Positions 9,451 to 18,427 are shown, counted from the stretch's first letter. The stretch: DNA of 45,884 nt from Spirosoma profusum (GCF_014699005.1 NZ_JACWZY010000045.1:1-45884); one strand, 5' to 3'. Translations and numbers: made by a program. The notes: generated from the letters alone by a model not told the origin.

Positions 9451-10374
9451 ATGCGCTCGCTGCTGATTTGTATGCTTCTTGCCATCGTTGCCCCCCAAAT
9501 TGCCACCTCACAGGATATCATTAAACTCTGGCCGGACAACGCCATTCCGAATGCCATCGCTGGAGCGCAGATTACCGAAAAGTCAGAAACTGACGCCAAT
9601 GGCATTCTACGCATCAGCAACGTATCAATACCTACGCTTACTGCTTATCCAGCGCCAAAAGATAAATCGACGGGTGCGGCCATAATGATTTGTCCAGGTG
9701 GAGGTTATGGTATTCTGGCGGCCAGTCATGAAGGTTCGGACGTAGCGGCCTGGTTCAATAGCATCGGTGTAACGGCTTTTGTCCTGAAATACCGACTCCC
9801 GAACCCGGCTATCATGACGAATCAGCAGGAAGTTCCGCTTATGGATGCCATGCAGGGTATGACGCTGATACGGCAGAATGCGGGTAAGTATGGTCTGGAC
9901 CCGGCTAAAATCGGTGTTATGGGTTTTTCGGCTGGTGGGCATCTGGCTGCTACGTTAGCAACTCATTATCACATGGGTCCCAAAGCCAGTGATCAGGCCA
10001 AACCGAATTTTGCCATCCTGATGTATCCAGTAATCACGTTTGGCGAAAAAGCCCATACCGGCTCCCGCGATAAATTATTAGGCAATCTCAATATATCGTC
10101 GGAGATGATTACGTACTATTCCAATGAATTGCAGGTAACCAAACAAACGCCACCGACTTTCCTTGTTCATGCCGAAAATGACAAAGGTGTTCCAGTTGAA
10201 AACAGCATTAATTTTTATCTGGCCTGCCTGAAAAATGAAGTTCCTGCTGAAATGCATCTGTACCCAGAAGGCGGGCATGGTTTCGGCCTTCGCACGGCAA
10301 AATTTGGGTCGTTGAACACTTGGCCAGAAAGCTGCAAGGCTTGGTTGATTAGCCTGGGAGCGGCAAAAAAGTAG
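9451..10374 (+). CDS. Secreted alpha/beta-hydrolase (BD-FAE/acetylxylan-esterase-like)
   Basis: This encodes 307 residues with a signal peptide (MRSLLICMLLAIVAPQIATSQ). The alpha/beta-hydrolase fold is indicated by an oxyanion-hole motif (CPGGGYGILA, about residue 78), the nucleophile elbow GFSAGGH (about residue 156), the acid region with HAENDKGVPVENS, and the catalytic His in EGGHGFG near residue 276. This pattern matches small periplasmic or secreted esterases often found with plant-polysaccharide enzymes in Bacteroidota. Likely role: deacetylation of oligosaccharides or similar esters, by inference. It converges with the prohibitin-like gene across a 118-bp spacer that holds an inverted repeat. 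Confidence 0.85.
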   Translation: MRSLLICMLLAIVAPQIATSQDIIKLWPDNAIPNAIAGAQITEKSETDANGILRISNVSIPTLTAYPAPKDKSTGAAIMICPGGGYGILAASHEGSDVAAWFNSIGVTAFVLKYRLPNPAIMTNQQEVPLMDAMQGMTLIRQNAGKYGLDPAKIGVMGFSAGGHLAATLATHYHMGPKASDQAKPNFAILMYPVITFGEKAHTGSRDKLLGNLNISSEMITYYSNELQVTKQTPPTFLVHAENDKGVPVENSINFYLACLKNEVPAEMHLYPEGGHGFGLRTAKFGSLNTWPESCKAWLISLGAAKK

Positions 10375-10387
10375 GTAAGTAGTTGGT

Positions 10388-10452
10388 TTTTGTCATCCTT
10401 CCGCTCCGGCACGGTCCGCCGTTGCGAGCCCGGCTGCGTCAGGATGACAAAA
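10388..10452. repeat. Inverted repeat between convergent genes (possible bidirectional terminator)
   Basis: The arms ttttgtcatcct (10388-10399) and aggatgacaaaa (10441-10452) are perfect complements flanking a GC-rich 41-base loop. The TGTCATCC core resembles the TGTCATGC end of the hairpin at 28951, so both may belong to one interspersed repeat family. With A/T ends on both sides it could also terminate both convergent transcripts. Confidence 0.7.
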
Positions 10453-10492
10453 CCTCGACAAGCTTCTATTAATCAATTATTTAATACAACAA

Positions 10493-11398
10493 CTACTTCT
10501 CATTCAAAATCAACGGTACGTTACCTCTGCCGCCCATAATGACGATTTTGGCGTTAGGCGATTGCGCCAATTCTCGCTGCGCTTTAATTTGCTCGTACTG
10601 CAACTGCTTATCGCTTAAACCTGTAGACAGAATCTTCTGATAGTCGGCAATACCCTGTGCCTCAACACGTTTTCGTTCAGCTTCCTGCCGTTCTTTTTGC
10701 AGCACAAACTGCATTTTCTGAGCGTCCTGCTCGGCGTTTATCTTCGACTCGATGGTTTTTTTAACCGATGCAGGCAAGTCGATGTTACGTATCAGCAATT
10801 GCTCCAACAATAAACCCCGCTTTCGAAAATCGTCCTCTATCGTTTTATAGATACGTGTCTGAAACTCATCCCGACGCGTCGAATATAAAGCGATAGCTTC
10901 ATAATAAACCGCGTTATCCCGAATGCGGGTTCGGGTAATCGGCCGTACCACTTTGTCGGTAAAATCGGTACCAATCTGGCGGTAAATTCTGGGTGCATCA
11001 GTAGGAACCACCCGATACAATACGGTTAAATCAATAACAACTTCCAATCCATCGGAGGTTAATACCCGAATTGCATCATCGCCCCCCTTGTCACCTTCAT
11101 CATGTGCAGCCGACATGGTGTAATTCAGCGTTTTAATGTCAAATTCGGTTACGGTTGCCAGCGGATTTACAAAATTTAAACCGGAGTTCAGCGTTCGGTC
11201 GCTTACGTTACCAAAAAGCGAAATTACGCCAACGTGTCCAGCATCAATCTGGCGAATACTTGATGTTAAAAAGCCCAGTAAAATCAGAATACCGCCCACC
11301 ACTTTGGCAGGGCGTGAAAAGCGCGACAGCATCAGCGCAGGTGTATTGATGGCAAATCCGGCAATAAGCAACAGAATGCCAATGATAATCAGTAACAT
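10493..11398 (-). CDS. Prohibitin-like SPFH/Band 7 membrane protein
   Basis: This encodes 301 residues. The N-terminus is hydrophobic (LLIIIGILLLIAGFAI, and a second segment VVGGILILLGFL), which anchors the protein in the inner membrane. The SPFH/prohibitin domain follows (DAGHVGVISLFGNVSDRTLNSGLNF, about residues 50-75), then a long charged helical region rich in Glu, Lys, Arg and Gln (KINAEQDAQKMQFVLQKERQ). Family members form large ring or cage assemblies that organise membrane proteases and lipid domains. The ATG at 11398 is supported by the immediate hydrophobic start. The gene is a single unit on the minus strand with no obvious partner such as NfeD beside it. Confidence 0.88.
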   Translation of the reverse strand: MLLIIIGILLLIAGFAINTPALMLSRFSRPAKVVGGILILLGFLTSSIRQIDAGHVGVISLFGNVSDRTLNSGLNFVNPLATVTEFDIKTLNYTMSAAHDEGDKGGDDAIRVLTSDGLEVVIDLTVLYRVVPTDAPRIYRQIGTDFTDKVVRPITRTRIRDNAVYYEAIALYSTRRDEFQTRIYKTIEDDFRKRGLLLEQLLIRNIDLPASVKKTIESKINAEQDAQKMQFVLQKERQEAERKRVEAQGIADYQKILSTGLSDKQLQYEQIKAQRELAQSPNAKIVIMGGRGNVPLILNEK

Positions 11399-11704
11399 AG
11401 TTCAGGTAAGACTAAAAGGTTAGATTGAAATTCAGATAAGTCCGTTCAACAAATGTGTCGGAATGGTAGAAGCCGGAAAAGTGTGCTTATTTTATCTGAA
11501 ACTGTGGTGGTGTCATGAGTGCTACGTAGCAACGGGGTCAGTAAATGTATTGAATACGTAGTACGAAAGGAAATTGATTAGGTAGGAGCGGGCACAGGCC
11601 TAAGTGGCTGGTTACTACGTCGGATGGGATGAACAGGCCATAAAAAAAGGCATCCGGTAAACTACCAGATGCCTTTCATGACCACACTATTAACCCTTCA
11701 GTAA
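11399..11704. other. Intergenic spacer without a gene; holds several ACGTA motifs and a terminator
   Basis: I see no ORF with coding character. Three ACGTA/TACGT sites (gctacgtagc near 11521, atacgtagtac near 11555, actacgtcgg near 11615) lie within about 100 bases, showing that the pentamer enrichment is not limited to coding DNA. The right end holds the terminator of the DUF1573 gene. Confidence 0.6.
11642..11676 (-). terminator. Rho-independent terminator of the DUF1573 gene
   Basis: Read on the minus strand, aaaggcatc and gatgccttt-type arms form a 9-bp stem around a 13-base loop and end in a run of seven T. It lies about 30 bases beyond the stop codon at 11705. Confidence 0.85.
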
Positions 11705-12160
11705 TTAGCGGGATGTTTTTGTTGCTTTTTTCTTGTCTTTAGCGGCAGGAGCAGCTGTAGCAGGAGCGGCTGCTGTTTCGGCTTCTTTCTGCGTTACCAC
11801 TTCGCCTTTCAGATACAGAACAATCTGACCTGCTTCGGCGTTGCTCGTTACCGTCACCGATTTGTTGAATGGGCCGGCAGCTGCTGCATTGTAGGTAGCC
11901 GATACCGTTCCGGTTTTACCTGGCAGAATTGCTTCGCGAGTCCAGTTTGGTTTTGTGCAACCGCAGGAAGCCTGAGCGTCGCTGATAACAACAGGATCAG
12001 TACCCGTATTTTTGAATTCAAAAACGTGAGTTACTGGTTTACCCTGTTCAACTTTGCCGAAGTCATGCGTTTCTTTGGCAAACTTCATGGTTCCCTTCTG
12101 GGCGTAGCCAACTGCGACCAACACAAATAAAGCTACGAAAAGTGAAAAAAACTTTTTCAT
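11705..12160 (-). CDS. DUF1573 domain secreted protein
   Basis: This encodes 151 residues from ATG 12160, with a clear signal peptide (MKKFFSLFVALFVLVAVGYAQ). An upstream in-frame start would place 35 unlikely residues ahead of it. The single DUF1573 immunoglobulin-like domain is shown by THDFGKVEQGKPVTHVFEF, the ASCGCTKP cysteine motif and a beta-rich C-terminal half. The tail is Ala/Pro/Lys-rich. The family is abundant in Bacteroidota envelopes; its molecular role is not established. The gene has its own terminator and is divergent from the E1 gene at 12403, with a 242-bp shared upstream region. Confidence 0.9.
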   Translation of the reverse strand: MKKFFSLFVALFVLVAVGYAQKGTMKFAKETHDFGKVEQGKPVTHVFEFKNTGTDPVVISDAQASCGCTKPNWTREAILPGKTGTVSATYNAAAAGPFNKSVTVTSNAEAGQIVLYLKGEVVTQKEAETAAAPATAAPAAKDKKKATKTSR

Positions 12161-12402
12161 TGGACTAAACGAAATTATGATTTGGTTGTTAAAATACGAA
12201 TACCTCAGAAAATAACGAAGCAAACTGTTTGCCAAATATTTAACGGTGTCTTTTCCGTTCAACAAAGAAACTGAAAAATTCGTTTTTTTGAAAGCTGACT
12301 TGATTTATCTTACTTTTACTTCCGCATGGTAACACGCGTACACAAAACTAGTCACTTCATCGATAAATTAATTGTTAGACGATTTCAATACGTAGCTCTG
12401 TT

Positions 12403-14808
12403 GTGATAGCAAACGAACAACTCCGCTCGACTGATATTCTAAGTCGTGAAAAAATCCTATCTGATTACCGTTTGGCCTGCGAAAGCCGACAGGTGAGTTT
12501 GCTGGGTCGGCGTGACGTAATGGGGGGGCGAGCTAAGTTTGGAATCTTTGGCGATGGCAAAGAACTCGCTCAACTCGCAGCCGCCCGCGCCTTCAACCGT
12601 GGCGATTTTCGGTCTGGCTATTACCGCGACCAAACGTTCGTAGCGGCTCTGGGCGAATTGACCTGGATAGAATTTTTTGCCCAACTCTACGCACATACCG
12701 ACCTGGCCGCCGATCCAAATACGGGCGGGCGATCAATGAATGGTCACTATGCTACCCGCTGGCTCGACGATAAGGGTTTATGGCGTAACCAGACTGAACT
12801 CTACAATTCGGTTTGTGACATTTCGCCAACAGCTGGCCAAATTCCACGTTCGGTAGGTCTGGCTTATGCCTCCAAACTTTACCGGAATAATCCCGGACTA
12901 AACGGCCTGACTAACTTTTCGCATCATGGCGATGAAATCGTTTTTGCGACCATTGGCGATGCTTCTACGTCGCAGGGCATGTTCTGGGAAACTATGAATG
13001 CGGCTGGCGTATTGCAGGTCCCGCTCATGATGTCGATTTGGGACGACGGCTATGGCATATCGGTACCAATTGAATATCAGACGGTAAAGGCTAGTATTTC
13101 GAAAGCAATGGCCGGTTTTCAGCGCGACGCTGATGATAAAGGCATCGAAATTTTGACTGTGAAAGGCTGGGACTACGTAGCACTGCTCGAAACGTATCAA
13201 CAAGCCGCCGACATTTGCCGTCAGGAACACGTACCGGTTCTGGTTCACGTTCAGGAGCTTACGCAACCGCAAGGGCACTCTACGTCGGGTTCGCATGAAC
13301 GATATAAATCAAAGGAGCGACTGCAATGGGAAGCCGAACATGATTGTAACCCGATTTTTCGGAAGTGGATTCTTGAAAACGGTTATGCCACCAACGACGA
13401 ACTCGATACCATCGAAACCGAAGCAAAAGAAAAGGCCAAATCGGCTCGTGCCAGCGCCTGGACTAGCTTTCAGGAGTCGATGAAAAGTGATTACGACGAA
13501 GTACTCGACCTTATTCAACAGGCGGCCCGGCACCATGCTAAATCGTCGGATTTAATGACTATCCGGGAAGAACTACGTCACGAATTCATGCCACTACGTC
13601 GGGACGCGACGAGTGCGGTACGAAGAGCGTTACGTGTGCTTCGCCACGACAATACGCCTGCTCGTCAGCAGCTCCACGACTGGCTGGAACGTAGCAATAC
13701 GGCCAACGCCGACCGATTTCACTCGCACCTCTACAGCGAATCGCCTGATTCGCCGATGCTGATAAAAGGTACACCAGCCCGTTATAGCGATGATAGTCAG
13801 GTGGTGGATGGTTACCAATTGCTTCAGCACTATTTCGACAATCTGTTCGCCCATGATCCGCGCGTAGTGGCATTGGGTGAAGATGTCGGGCAAATTGGCG
13901 ACGTTAATCAGGGATTTGCCGGTTTGCAGGAAAAATACGGCGAGATACGTATCACCGACACCGGTATCCGCGAAACCACCATTATTGGGCAGGGCATTGG
14001 TCTGGCGATGCGGGGCCTAAAACCAATCGTCGAGATTCAATATTTCGACTACGTTTATTATGCGTTGGCGACCCTGACCGACGATCTTGCTACGTTGCTC
14101 TACCGCACAAAAGGTGGACAGAAAGCGCCCGTTATTATCCGAACTCGTGGTCACCGGCTGGAGGGCATCTGGCACTCGGGGTCGCCATTAGCCGCCATGC
14201 TTGGTAGTCTGCGCGGTTTACACATATTGGCACCCCGAAATATGACGCAGGCAGTCGGATTCTACAATACGCTCATCAAAGGTGACGACCCGGCCCTGCT
14301 GATTGAATCGTTGAACGGGTATCGACTGAAAGAAAAGCAACCCGAAAATCTGGCTGATTTCTGCGTGCCCCTGGGTGTTCCGGACGTGCTACGTGTTGGA
14401 ACCGACGTAACGGTCGTTACGTATGGCTCCATGTGCCGGATTGTCTTCGAGGCCGCCAATCAGTTAGCCCAGTTAGGAATAAACGTAGAAGTCATTGACG
14501 TACAGACGCTTTTGCCTTTTGACGTTCATCAAACCATCGTTGAGTCCATAAAAAAAACCAATCGGGTAATTTTTGCTGATGAGGACGTACCAGGTGGAGC
14601 ATCGGCTTACATGATGCAACAAGTGGTTGAAGGGCAGAATGCGTACCGTTATCTGGATTCGCCCCCACGGACTATTTCCGCCAAAGCACATCGGCCACCA
14701 TATGGCTCCGACGGAGATTATTTTTCCAAACCCAATGTTGACGACGTAGTCGAAACGGTTTACGCGCTCATGAGTGAAGCCGAACCGGAGCGATATCCCA
14801 AAATATAG
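12403..14808 (+). CDS. Fused alpha/beta E1 component of a 2-oxoacid dehydrogenase (branched-chain type)
   Basis: This encodes 801 residues from GTG 12403. The N-terminal half is the E1-alpha, thiamine-diphosphate-binding part (RDVMGGRAKFGIFGDGKE, GRSMNGHYATR, and the ThDP/Mg motif beginning GDASTSQGMFWETMN). The C-terminal half, from about residue 470, is E1-beta (VVALGEDVGQIGDVNQGF, ETTIIGQGIGLAMRGLKP, FADEDVPGGASAYM). In the family the protein decarboxylates a 2-oxoacid and reductively acylates the lipoyl domain of E2. The sequence resembles branched-chain or pyruvate E1 fusions; substrate is not decidable here. No E2 or E3 gene lies nearby. Complex I genes follow after a hairpin, which fits a shared link to NADH production but does not prove cotranscription. 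Confidence 0.88.
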   Translation: MIANEQLRSTDILSREKILSDYRLACESRQVSLLGRRDVMGGRAKFGIFGDGKELAQLAAARAFNRGDFRSGYYRDQTFVAALGELTWIEFFAQLYAHTDLAADPNTGGRSMNGHYATRWLDDKGLWRNQTELYNSVCDISPTAGQIPRSVGLAYASKLYRNNPGLNGLTNFSHHGDEIVFATIGDASTSQGMFWETMNAAGVLQVPLMMSIWDDGYGISVPIEYQTVKASISKAMAGFQRDADDKGIEILTVKGWDYVALLETYQQAADICRQEHVPVLVHVQELTQPQGHSTSGSHERYKSKERLQWEAEHDCNPIFRKWILENGYATNDELDTIETEAKEKAKSARASAWTSFQESMKSDYDEVLDLIQQAARHHAKSSDLMTIREELRHEFMPLRRDATSAVRRALRVLRHDNTPARQQLHDWLERSNTANADRFHSHLYSESPDSPMLIKGTPARYSDDSQVVDGYQLLQHYFDNLFAHDPRVVALGEDVGQIGDVNQGFAGLQEKYGEIRITDTGIRETTIIGQGIGLAMRGLKPIVEIQYFDYVYYALATLTDDLATLLYRTKGGQKAPVIIRTRGHRLEGIWHSGSPLAAMLGSLRGLHILAPRNMTQAVGFYNTLIKGDDPALLIESLNGYRLKEKQPENLADFCVPLGVPDVLRVGTDVTVVTYGSMCRIVFEAANQLAQLGINVEVIDVQTLLPFDVHQTIVESIKKTNRVIFADEDVPGGASAYMMQQVVEGQNAYRYLDSPPRTISAKAHRPPYGSDGDYFSKPNVDDVVETVYALMSEAEPERYPKI

Positions 14809-14847
14809 CGAAAGAGTGAAAGACCATCCGGCAAATCACTCTTTCGC
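14808..14847 (+). terminator. Strong hairpin between the E1 gene and nuoI
   Basis: The arms gcgaaagagtga (14808-14819) and tcactctttcgc (14836-14847) are perfectly complementary over 12 bp with a 16-base loop. They begin at the E1 stop codon. A pyrimidine-rich tract (tctttcactcttt) follows but no pure T run, so this could be a terminator, an attenuator or an mRNA-stability element controlling read-through into nuoIJK. Confidence 0.65.
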
Positions 14848-14865
14848 TCTTTCACTCTTTAGATA

Positions 14866-16437
14866 ATGTCTTACTTTAAAGATATACAGTCTGGCATTCG
14901 CACGACGGTCAAGGGGTTGAGTCTAACCCTGAAGCACCTGCGGAATGCTACGAAACGTCGTTCACCCGAAGGCATCAGCAGTGATACGTATTTCGACCAG
15001 CAAAACGGTCTGGTTACGCTTCAATATCCGCACGAGCAGCTGCCTATTCCCGACAACGGCCGATACCGACTACGTAACGAAATCGATGATTGTATTGTCT
15101 GTGACAAGTGTGCCAAAGTTTGTCCCGTAGATTGTATCACCATTGACGCCATCAAAGCTACCGAAGAAGTCGGACGTGCTTCAGATGGCTCGCCAATACG
15201 TCTATACGCGGGTAAGTTTGACATTGACATGGCAAAATGCTGCTACTGTGGCCTTTGTACCGTAGTATGCCCAACGGAGTGCCTGACAATGGACAAAAAG
15301 TTCGACTATAGCGAGTTCGAACTTGGCAAATTAACGTATCAATTTTCTAACCTTACCACCGAACAGGCCGACAAAAAACGGTCGCTGTACGAACAATTTC
15401 TACGAGAGAAAGAAGAAGCGAAACGCCAGTCTGCCGCTGCTAAAGCACCTGCTGATAGGTCGGCAAATGTTGATTCCAATCAATCTGCACCAGTTGACAA
15501 ACCAACGGCCCGACCTGTGTTTCGGCCAACGGCCCGCCCAGCAACAACAGCATCGGATAAAAAGTCAGAAAACTCGGAAGGTTCTGCCGTTGAGCATCCA
15601 TTGACCGACGCGACACCTGACGAAATGGAACGTATCGCCCAGGGCGGAATTGAGTCAACGAAACGCCCTGTGTTCCGGCCAACCCAGAAACCGAAAACCG
15701 ACGTACCGAAGTCTCCCGTAGAAGCAAATCCAACCGAAACTCCATCTGTAGACAGTGCTGCCGAAACACCCGAAACCGAAGCGCCGAAACCCAAAGCGGC
15801 TCCCTTCCGGCCAACCATGAAACCGGGAGCAGCAAAGCCGACAACCGACGTAACTCCAGCAGATTCTAAGACTGATACGGAGCCAAACGCTACGTCCAGT
15901 TCACCAACACCTGCACCGAAACCAGGCGGCTTCCGGCCAACGATGAAGCCGGCGATCATGGAAACCAGTCAACCCGCAGAGGACGTAACACCTGTATCAA
16001 AACCGGCTTTCCGGCCGACGATGAAACCGGCGAAACCAGTTGAACTGCCAACGGACGAACTCAAAGCCGACACAACCAACATACCAGTTGCGGCAGAACC
16101 GCCAAAACCCAAACCAGCTTTTCGGCCAACCATGAAACCAGTGGCCGCTGTACCAGCTAAACCTGCGGAAACTGAACAGGAAAAGCAATCCGACGTAACA
16201 GATAAACTTTCATCGGCAGAAACTCCAGTGACCGAGCCAGTAAAGCCCAAACCTGCTTTCCGGCCAACCATGAAACCAGCCACGGCAGCACCCAAACCGG
16301 CTGAGGACGTAACACCAGAATTATCACCCAATGACGCTACGTTTCAGGCAGAAGCACCTACTGCGGAGCCCCCCAAGCCAAAGCCTGCGTTTCGGCCAAC
16401 GATGAAACCCAAACCGAAGGCCGACGAAAATCAGTAA
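14866..16437 (+). CDS. nuoI: NADH-quinone oxidoreductase subunit I with long FRPTMKP repeat tail
   Basis: This encodes 523 residues, whereas NuoI is usually about 160-220. Residues 1-165 carry the two ferredoxin-type cluster motifs: CIVCDKCAKVCP (Cys 76, 79, 82, 86) and CCYCGLCTVVCP (Cys 125, 128, 131, 135). These would hold the two 4Fe-4S clusters that pass electrons toward quinone. From about residue 195 to the end is a Pro/Lys/Thr/Glu/Ala-rich, disordered-looking tail with eight FRPT modules, six of them exactly FRPTMKP, separated by acidic linkers of roughly 20-35 residues. nuoJ follows after 19 bp, which supports the complex I assignment. The tail has no known role that I can name. Confidence 0.88.
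   Translation: MSYFKDIQSGIRTTVKGLSLTLKHLRNATKRRSPEGISSDTYFDQQNGLVTLQYPHEQLPIPDNGRYRLRNEIDDCIVCDKCAKVCPVDCITIDAIKATEEVGRASDGSPIRLYAGKFDIDMAKCCYCGLCTVVCPTECLTMDKKFDYSEFELGKLTYQFSNLTTEQADKKRSLYEQFLREKEEAKRQSAAAKAPADRSANVDSNQSAPVDKPTARPVFRPTARPATTASDKKSENSEGSAVEHPLTDATPDEMERIAQGGIESTKRPVFRPTQKPKTDVPKSPVEANPTETPSVDSAAETPETEAPKPKAAPFRPTMKPGAAKPTTDVTPADSKTDTEPNATSSSPTPAPKPGGFRPTMKPAIMETSQPAEDVTPVSKPAFRPTMKPAKPVELPTDELKADTTNIPVAAEPPKPKPAFRPTMKPVAAVPAKPAETEQEKQSDVTDKLSSAETPVTEPVKPKPAFRPTMKPATAAPKPAEDVTPELSPNDATFQAEAPTAEPPKPKPAFRPTMKPKPKADENQ
15514..16415 (+). repeat. Coding repeat array: FRPT(MKP) modules
   Basis: Eight copies of a short unit of the form ttycggccaacsatgaaacc occur in frame, at roughly 15520, 15673, 15807, 15930, 16008, 16119, 16258 and 16388. 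The first two encode FRPTARP and FRPTQKP and the rest FRPTMKP. The core codons are strongly conserved at the DNA level while the linkers vary in length and sequence, which is a pattern of internal duplication followed by linker drift. Confidence 0.85.
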
Positions 16438-16456
16438 ACCATAAACCGACAGAATT

Positions 16457-17011
16457 TTGGTTCAGATAGCTTTTTACGCATTTTCAGCACTCACAATCAT
16501 CGGCGGACTAGCGGTTTTGCTCACACGCAACGTATTGTATGCCGCCTTTTTTCTGTTACTAACGTTATTAGGTGTAGCAGGCTTATTTGTGCTGGCCAGC
16601 GCTGATTTTCTGGCTATTGCGCAGATTATGATTTATGTCGGTGGGGTGTTGGTGCTGGTAATTTTTGGTGTGATGCTCACGCATAGACGCCAGCTTCCGG
16701 GCGAGGCAGGAAGCCAGCAGGCAAACACAATTTTATCGCAGAACCGGGGCGATAGCTGGAGTTGGGTAGTCGCGCTGGCGGTGGCTGGCAGTTTATTTAC
16801 GGCACTATACGTACTGATTTTTCGAGCTAATTTTACGTTACTGGCTAATCCGGTAGGTTGGCAGAATACCACGGGTATTATTGGCAAACAGCTAATGACC
16901 GAGTACGTAGTTCCCTTCGAAATAGCAGGGATTCTGCTGCTGGCAGCACTCGTAGGCGCTGCTTATTTAGCTTCTCCACAATCCAAAAACGCTCAGGATG
17001 CAGCCCGTTGA
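16457..17011 (+). CDS. nuoJ: NADH-quinone oxidoreductase subunit J
   Basis: This encodes 184 residues from a TTG start at 16457 (MVQIAFYAFSALTIIGGL). No ATG sits near the conserved N-terminus, so TTG is the best choice. Five membrane segments are visible, including FFLLLTLLGVAGLFVLASADFLAIAQIMIYVGG in two pieces, the best-conserved part of NuoJ. The subunit belongs to the membrane arm of complex I. Its last 14 bases overlap the start of nuoK, so the two are translationally coupled. Confidence 0.93.
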   Translation: MVQIAFYAFSALTIIGGLAVLLTRNVLYAAFFLLLTLLGVAGLFVLASADFLAIAQIMIYVGGVLVLVIFGVMLTHRRQLPGEAGSQQANTILSQNRGDSWSWVVALAVAGSLFTALYVLIFRANFTLLANPVGWQNTTGIIGKQLMTEYVVPFEIAGILLLAALVGAAYLASPQSKNAQDAAR

Positions 17012-17309
17012 CAGTCATTTGTTTTTGCTCGTCGGAGCGGCACTATTTAGCATCGGACTAGCGGTGGTTATGCTGAAAAGACATGCCATTGTTGTGCTCA
17101 TGGGCATCGAACTCATGCTTAATGCCGTGAATATCAACCTCGTTGCCTTTAGTCAGTACGACCCCGACCGGTTGCAGGGGCAAATGCTGGCTTTATTCGT
17201 GATGGTTGTGGCGGCTGCTGAGTCGGCGGTGGCGCTGGCTATTGTACTGCGCGTGTACCGGCATTTCAGAACTGCCCAGTTGGATGAATTGCGGGAGTTG
17301 AATGATTAG
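16998..17309 (+). CDS. nuoK: NADH-quinone oxidoreductase subunit K
   Basis: This encodes 103 residues with three membrane helices, matching the usual size of NuoK. Conserved features include LFSIGLAVVMLKRHAIVVLM, the GIELMLNAVNINLVAF segment with its membrane-embedded glutamate, and AAESAVALAIVLRVYR with a second buried glutamate. In complex I these glutamates form part of the proton path. It overlaps nuoJ by 14 bases. nuoL, M and N are not downstream; a glycosyltransferase on the opposite strand ends only 32 bp away, so this is a short nuoIJK unit rather than a full operon. Confidence 0.93.
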   Translation: MQPVDSHLFLLVGAALFSIGLAVVMLKRHAIVVLMGIELMLNAVNINLVAFSQYDPDRLQGQMLALFVMVVAAAESAVALAIVLRVYRHFRTAQLDELRELND

Positions 17310-17341
17310 ATTCAACTAAAACGCGCTCTGCAATCGCTGCC

Positions 17342-18247
17342 TTATTTCCAGTAAAAGGAGTGCATACTCCAGCGACGTTTCAGGGAAATGGGCAGTTTTG
17401 TGTGCCACTGCCCGGCTTTATACGCTACGTACTTGGCAACGGTTCTGATAAATTGCTCTGGTATCAAATAGGCTTTTGCGTTTCGAATAAGGTAGTTGAC
17501 TTCGTCAATTATATAGGCAAAACCTTCTGATTCAGCGCGCGTGTAGTGTGATATGAGTGATCGCTTTTCATAGTGAAACACCCCAATATCAAAATAACGC
17601 TTAAATTCTTCACCAATCGTATAGTTATGTGAATGATACACTTCGGCATCTCCACAGTAGCCAAGTATCTGACCTTCAAGAATTAATTTAGCCGCTAACG
17701 TTACCTCTTCGCCAAGTATCGCATCCGACGGAAACCCGCCATGCTCAATTAACTTGTCTTTACGATAAGCAGCAAAAGAGTTCGAACAATTGCAGGTCTT
17801 TATACCTAATTTTGGAATTAATGCTTTGGTTTTCAATAGGCTTTCGGGCGGATAATTGGATAAACGCGCGAACTGACTTAGGGTGCTGGCATCTGGATAA
17901 GGCAGTTGCCGGCCATAAACCATGGGCATATCATCCCGGCTAAGCAGCATTTTAACTATGTTTTCCAGCGTGTATTTATTGGCCGGAAGCGCATCCTGAG
18001 TAAGAAAAACCAGAACATTATGCTTAGCCAGCGAAGTACCTATATTTCGAGTTGCACCGTGATTAAAAGTGCCTTTTGGAATAGTATGAACTGAAATATT
18101 ATTGTGTGCTAATATTGCTTTCGTTTCATCACTCGACTCTGAATCAAGGATTATTAATTCGTGAGGGAGCGTTTGTTCTTCTAAGGATTTGAGCAAAGAA
18201 GGCAAGTACGATGCAGCATTATAAGTTGGTATTATTACAGAAACCAT
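17342..18247 (-). CDS. Family 2 glycosyltransferase
   Basis: This encodes 301 residues. The GT-A N-terminus is typical (MVSVIIPTYNAASYLPSLL, then LIILDSESSDET with the nucleotide-binding acidic residues). FLTQDALP near residue 85 is in the position of the metal-binding DxD-like motif, and the middle shows a GEEVTLAAKL acceptor-side motif. No membrane segment is evident. The likely role is transferring a sugar from a nucleotide sugar during polysaccharide or lipid-linked glycan synthesis, possibly with the capsule genes at 3-8 kb, though it is 9 kb away. ACGTA sites are rare in this gene (one seen), unlike most neighbours. Confidence 0.85.
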   Translation of the reverse strand: MVSVIIPTYNAASYLPSLLKSLEEQTLPHELIILDSESSDETKAILAHNNISVHTIPKGTFNHGATRNIGTSLAKHNVLVFLTQDALPANKYTLENIVKMLLSRDDMPMVYGRQLPYPDASTLSQFARLSNYPPESLLKTKALIPKLGIKTCNCSNSFAAYRKDKLIEHGGFPSDAILGEEVTLAAKLILEGQILGYCGDAEVYHSHNYTIGEEFKRYFDIGVFHYEKRSLISHYTRAESEGFAYIIDEVNYLIRNAKAYLIPEQFIRTVAKYVAYKAGQWHTKLPISLKRRWSMHSFYWK

Positions 18248-18427
18248 TCGAGCAATACGTTCATAAAATGAACAAATTTACTCAATTGCTCTTTTAATAA
18301 GACTTTCCATTGAATAAATGTCGCATAGGTTCACCAGCCTGGTACTTAAACTGGACTGAATCATAAAAAACTTATAATAAACCAGTAGTATAGAGAAACT
18401 CCCTTACCAAACTGTTCATTTTTCACT
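18248..18427. other. Divergent promoter region for the glycosyltransferase and trehalase genes
   Basis: This 180-bp AT-rich spacer lies between two divergent starts and must hold both promoters. I could not place a confident -33/-7 pair in it, and I see no other feature. Confidence 0.4.

Noticed and set aside
15440..16331. Long antisense reading frames opposite the nuoI tail
   Set aside because: They arise from the repetitive Pro/Lys codons; their translations are low-complexity Gly/Val/Ser and have no start or signal that makes sense.
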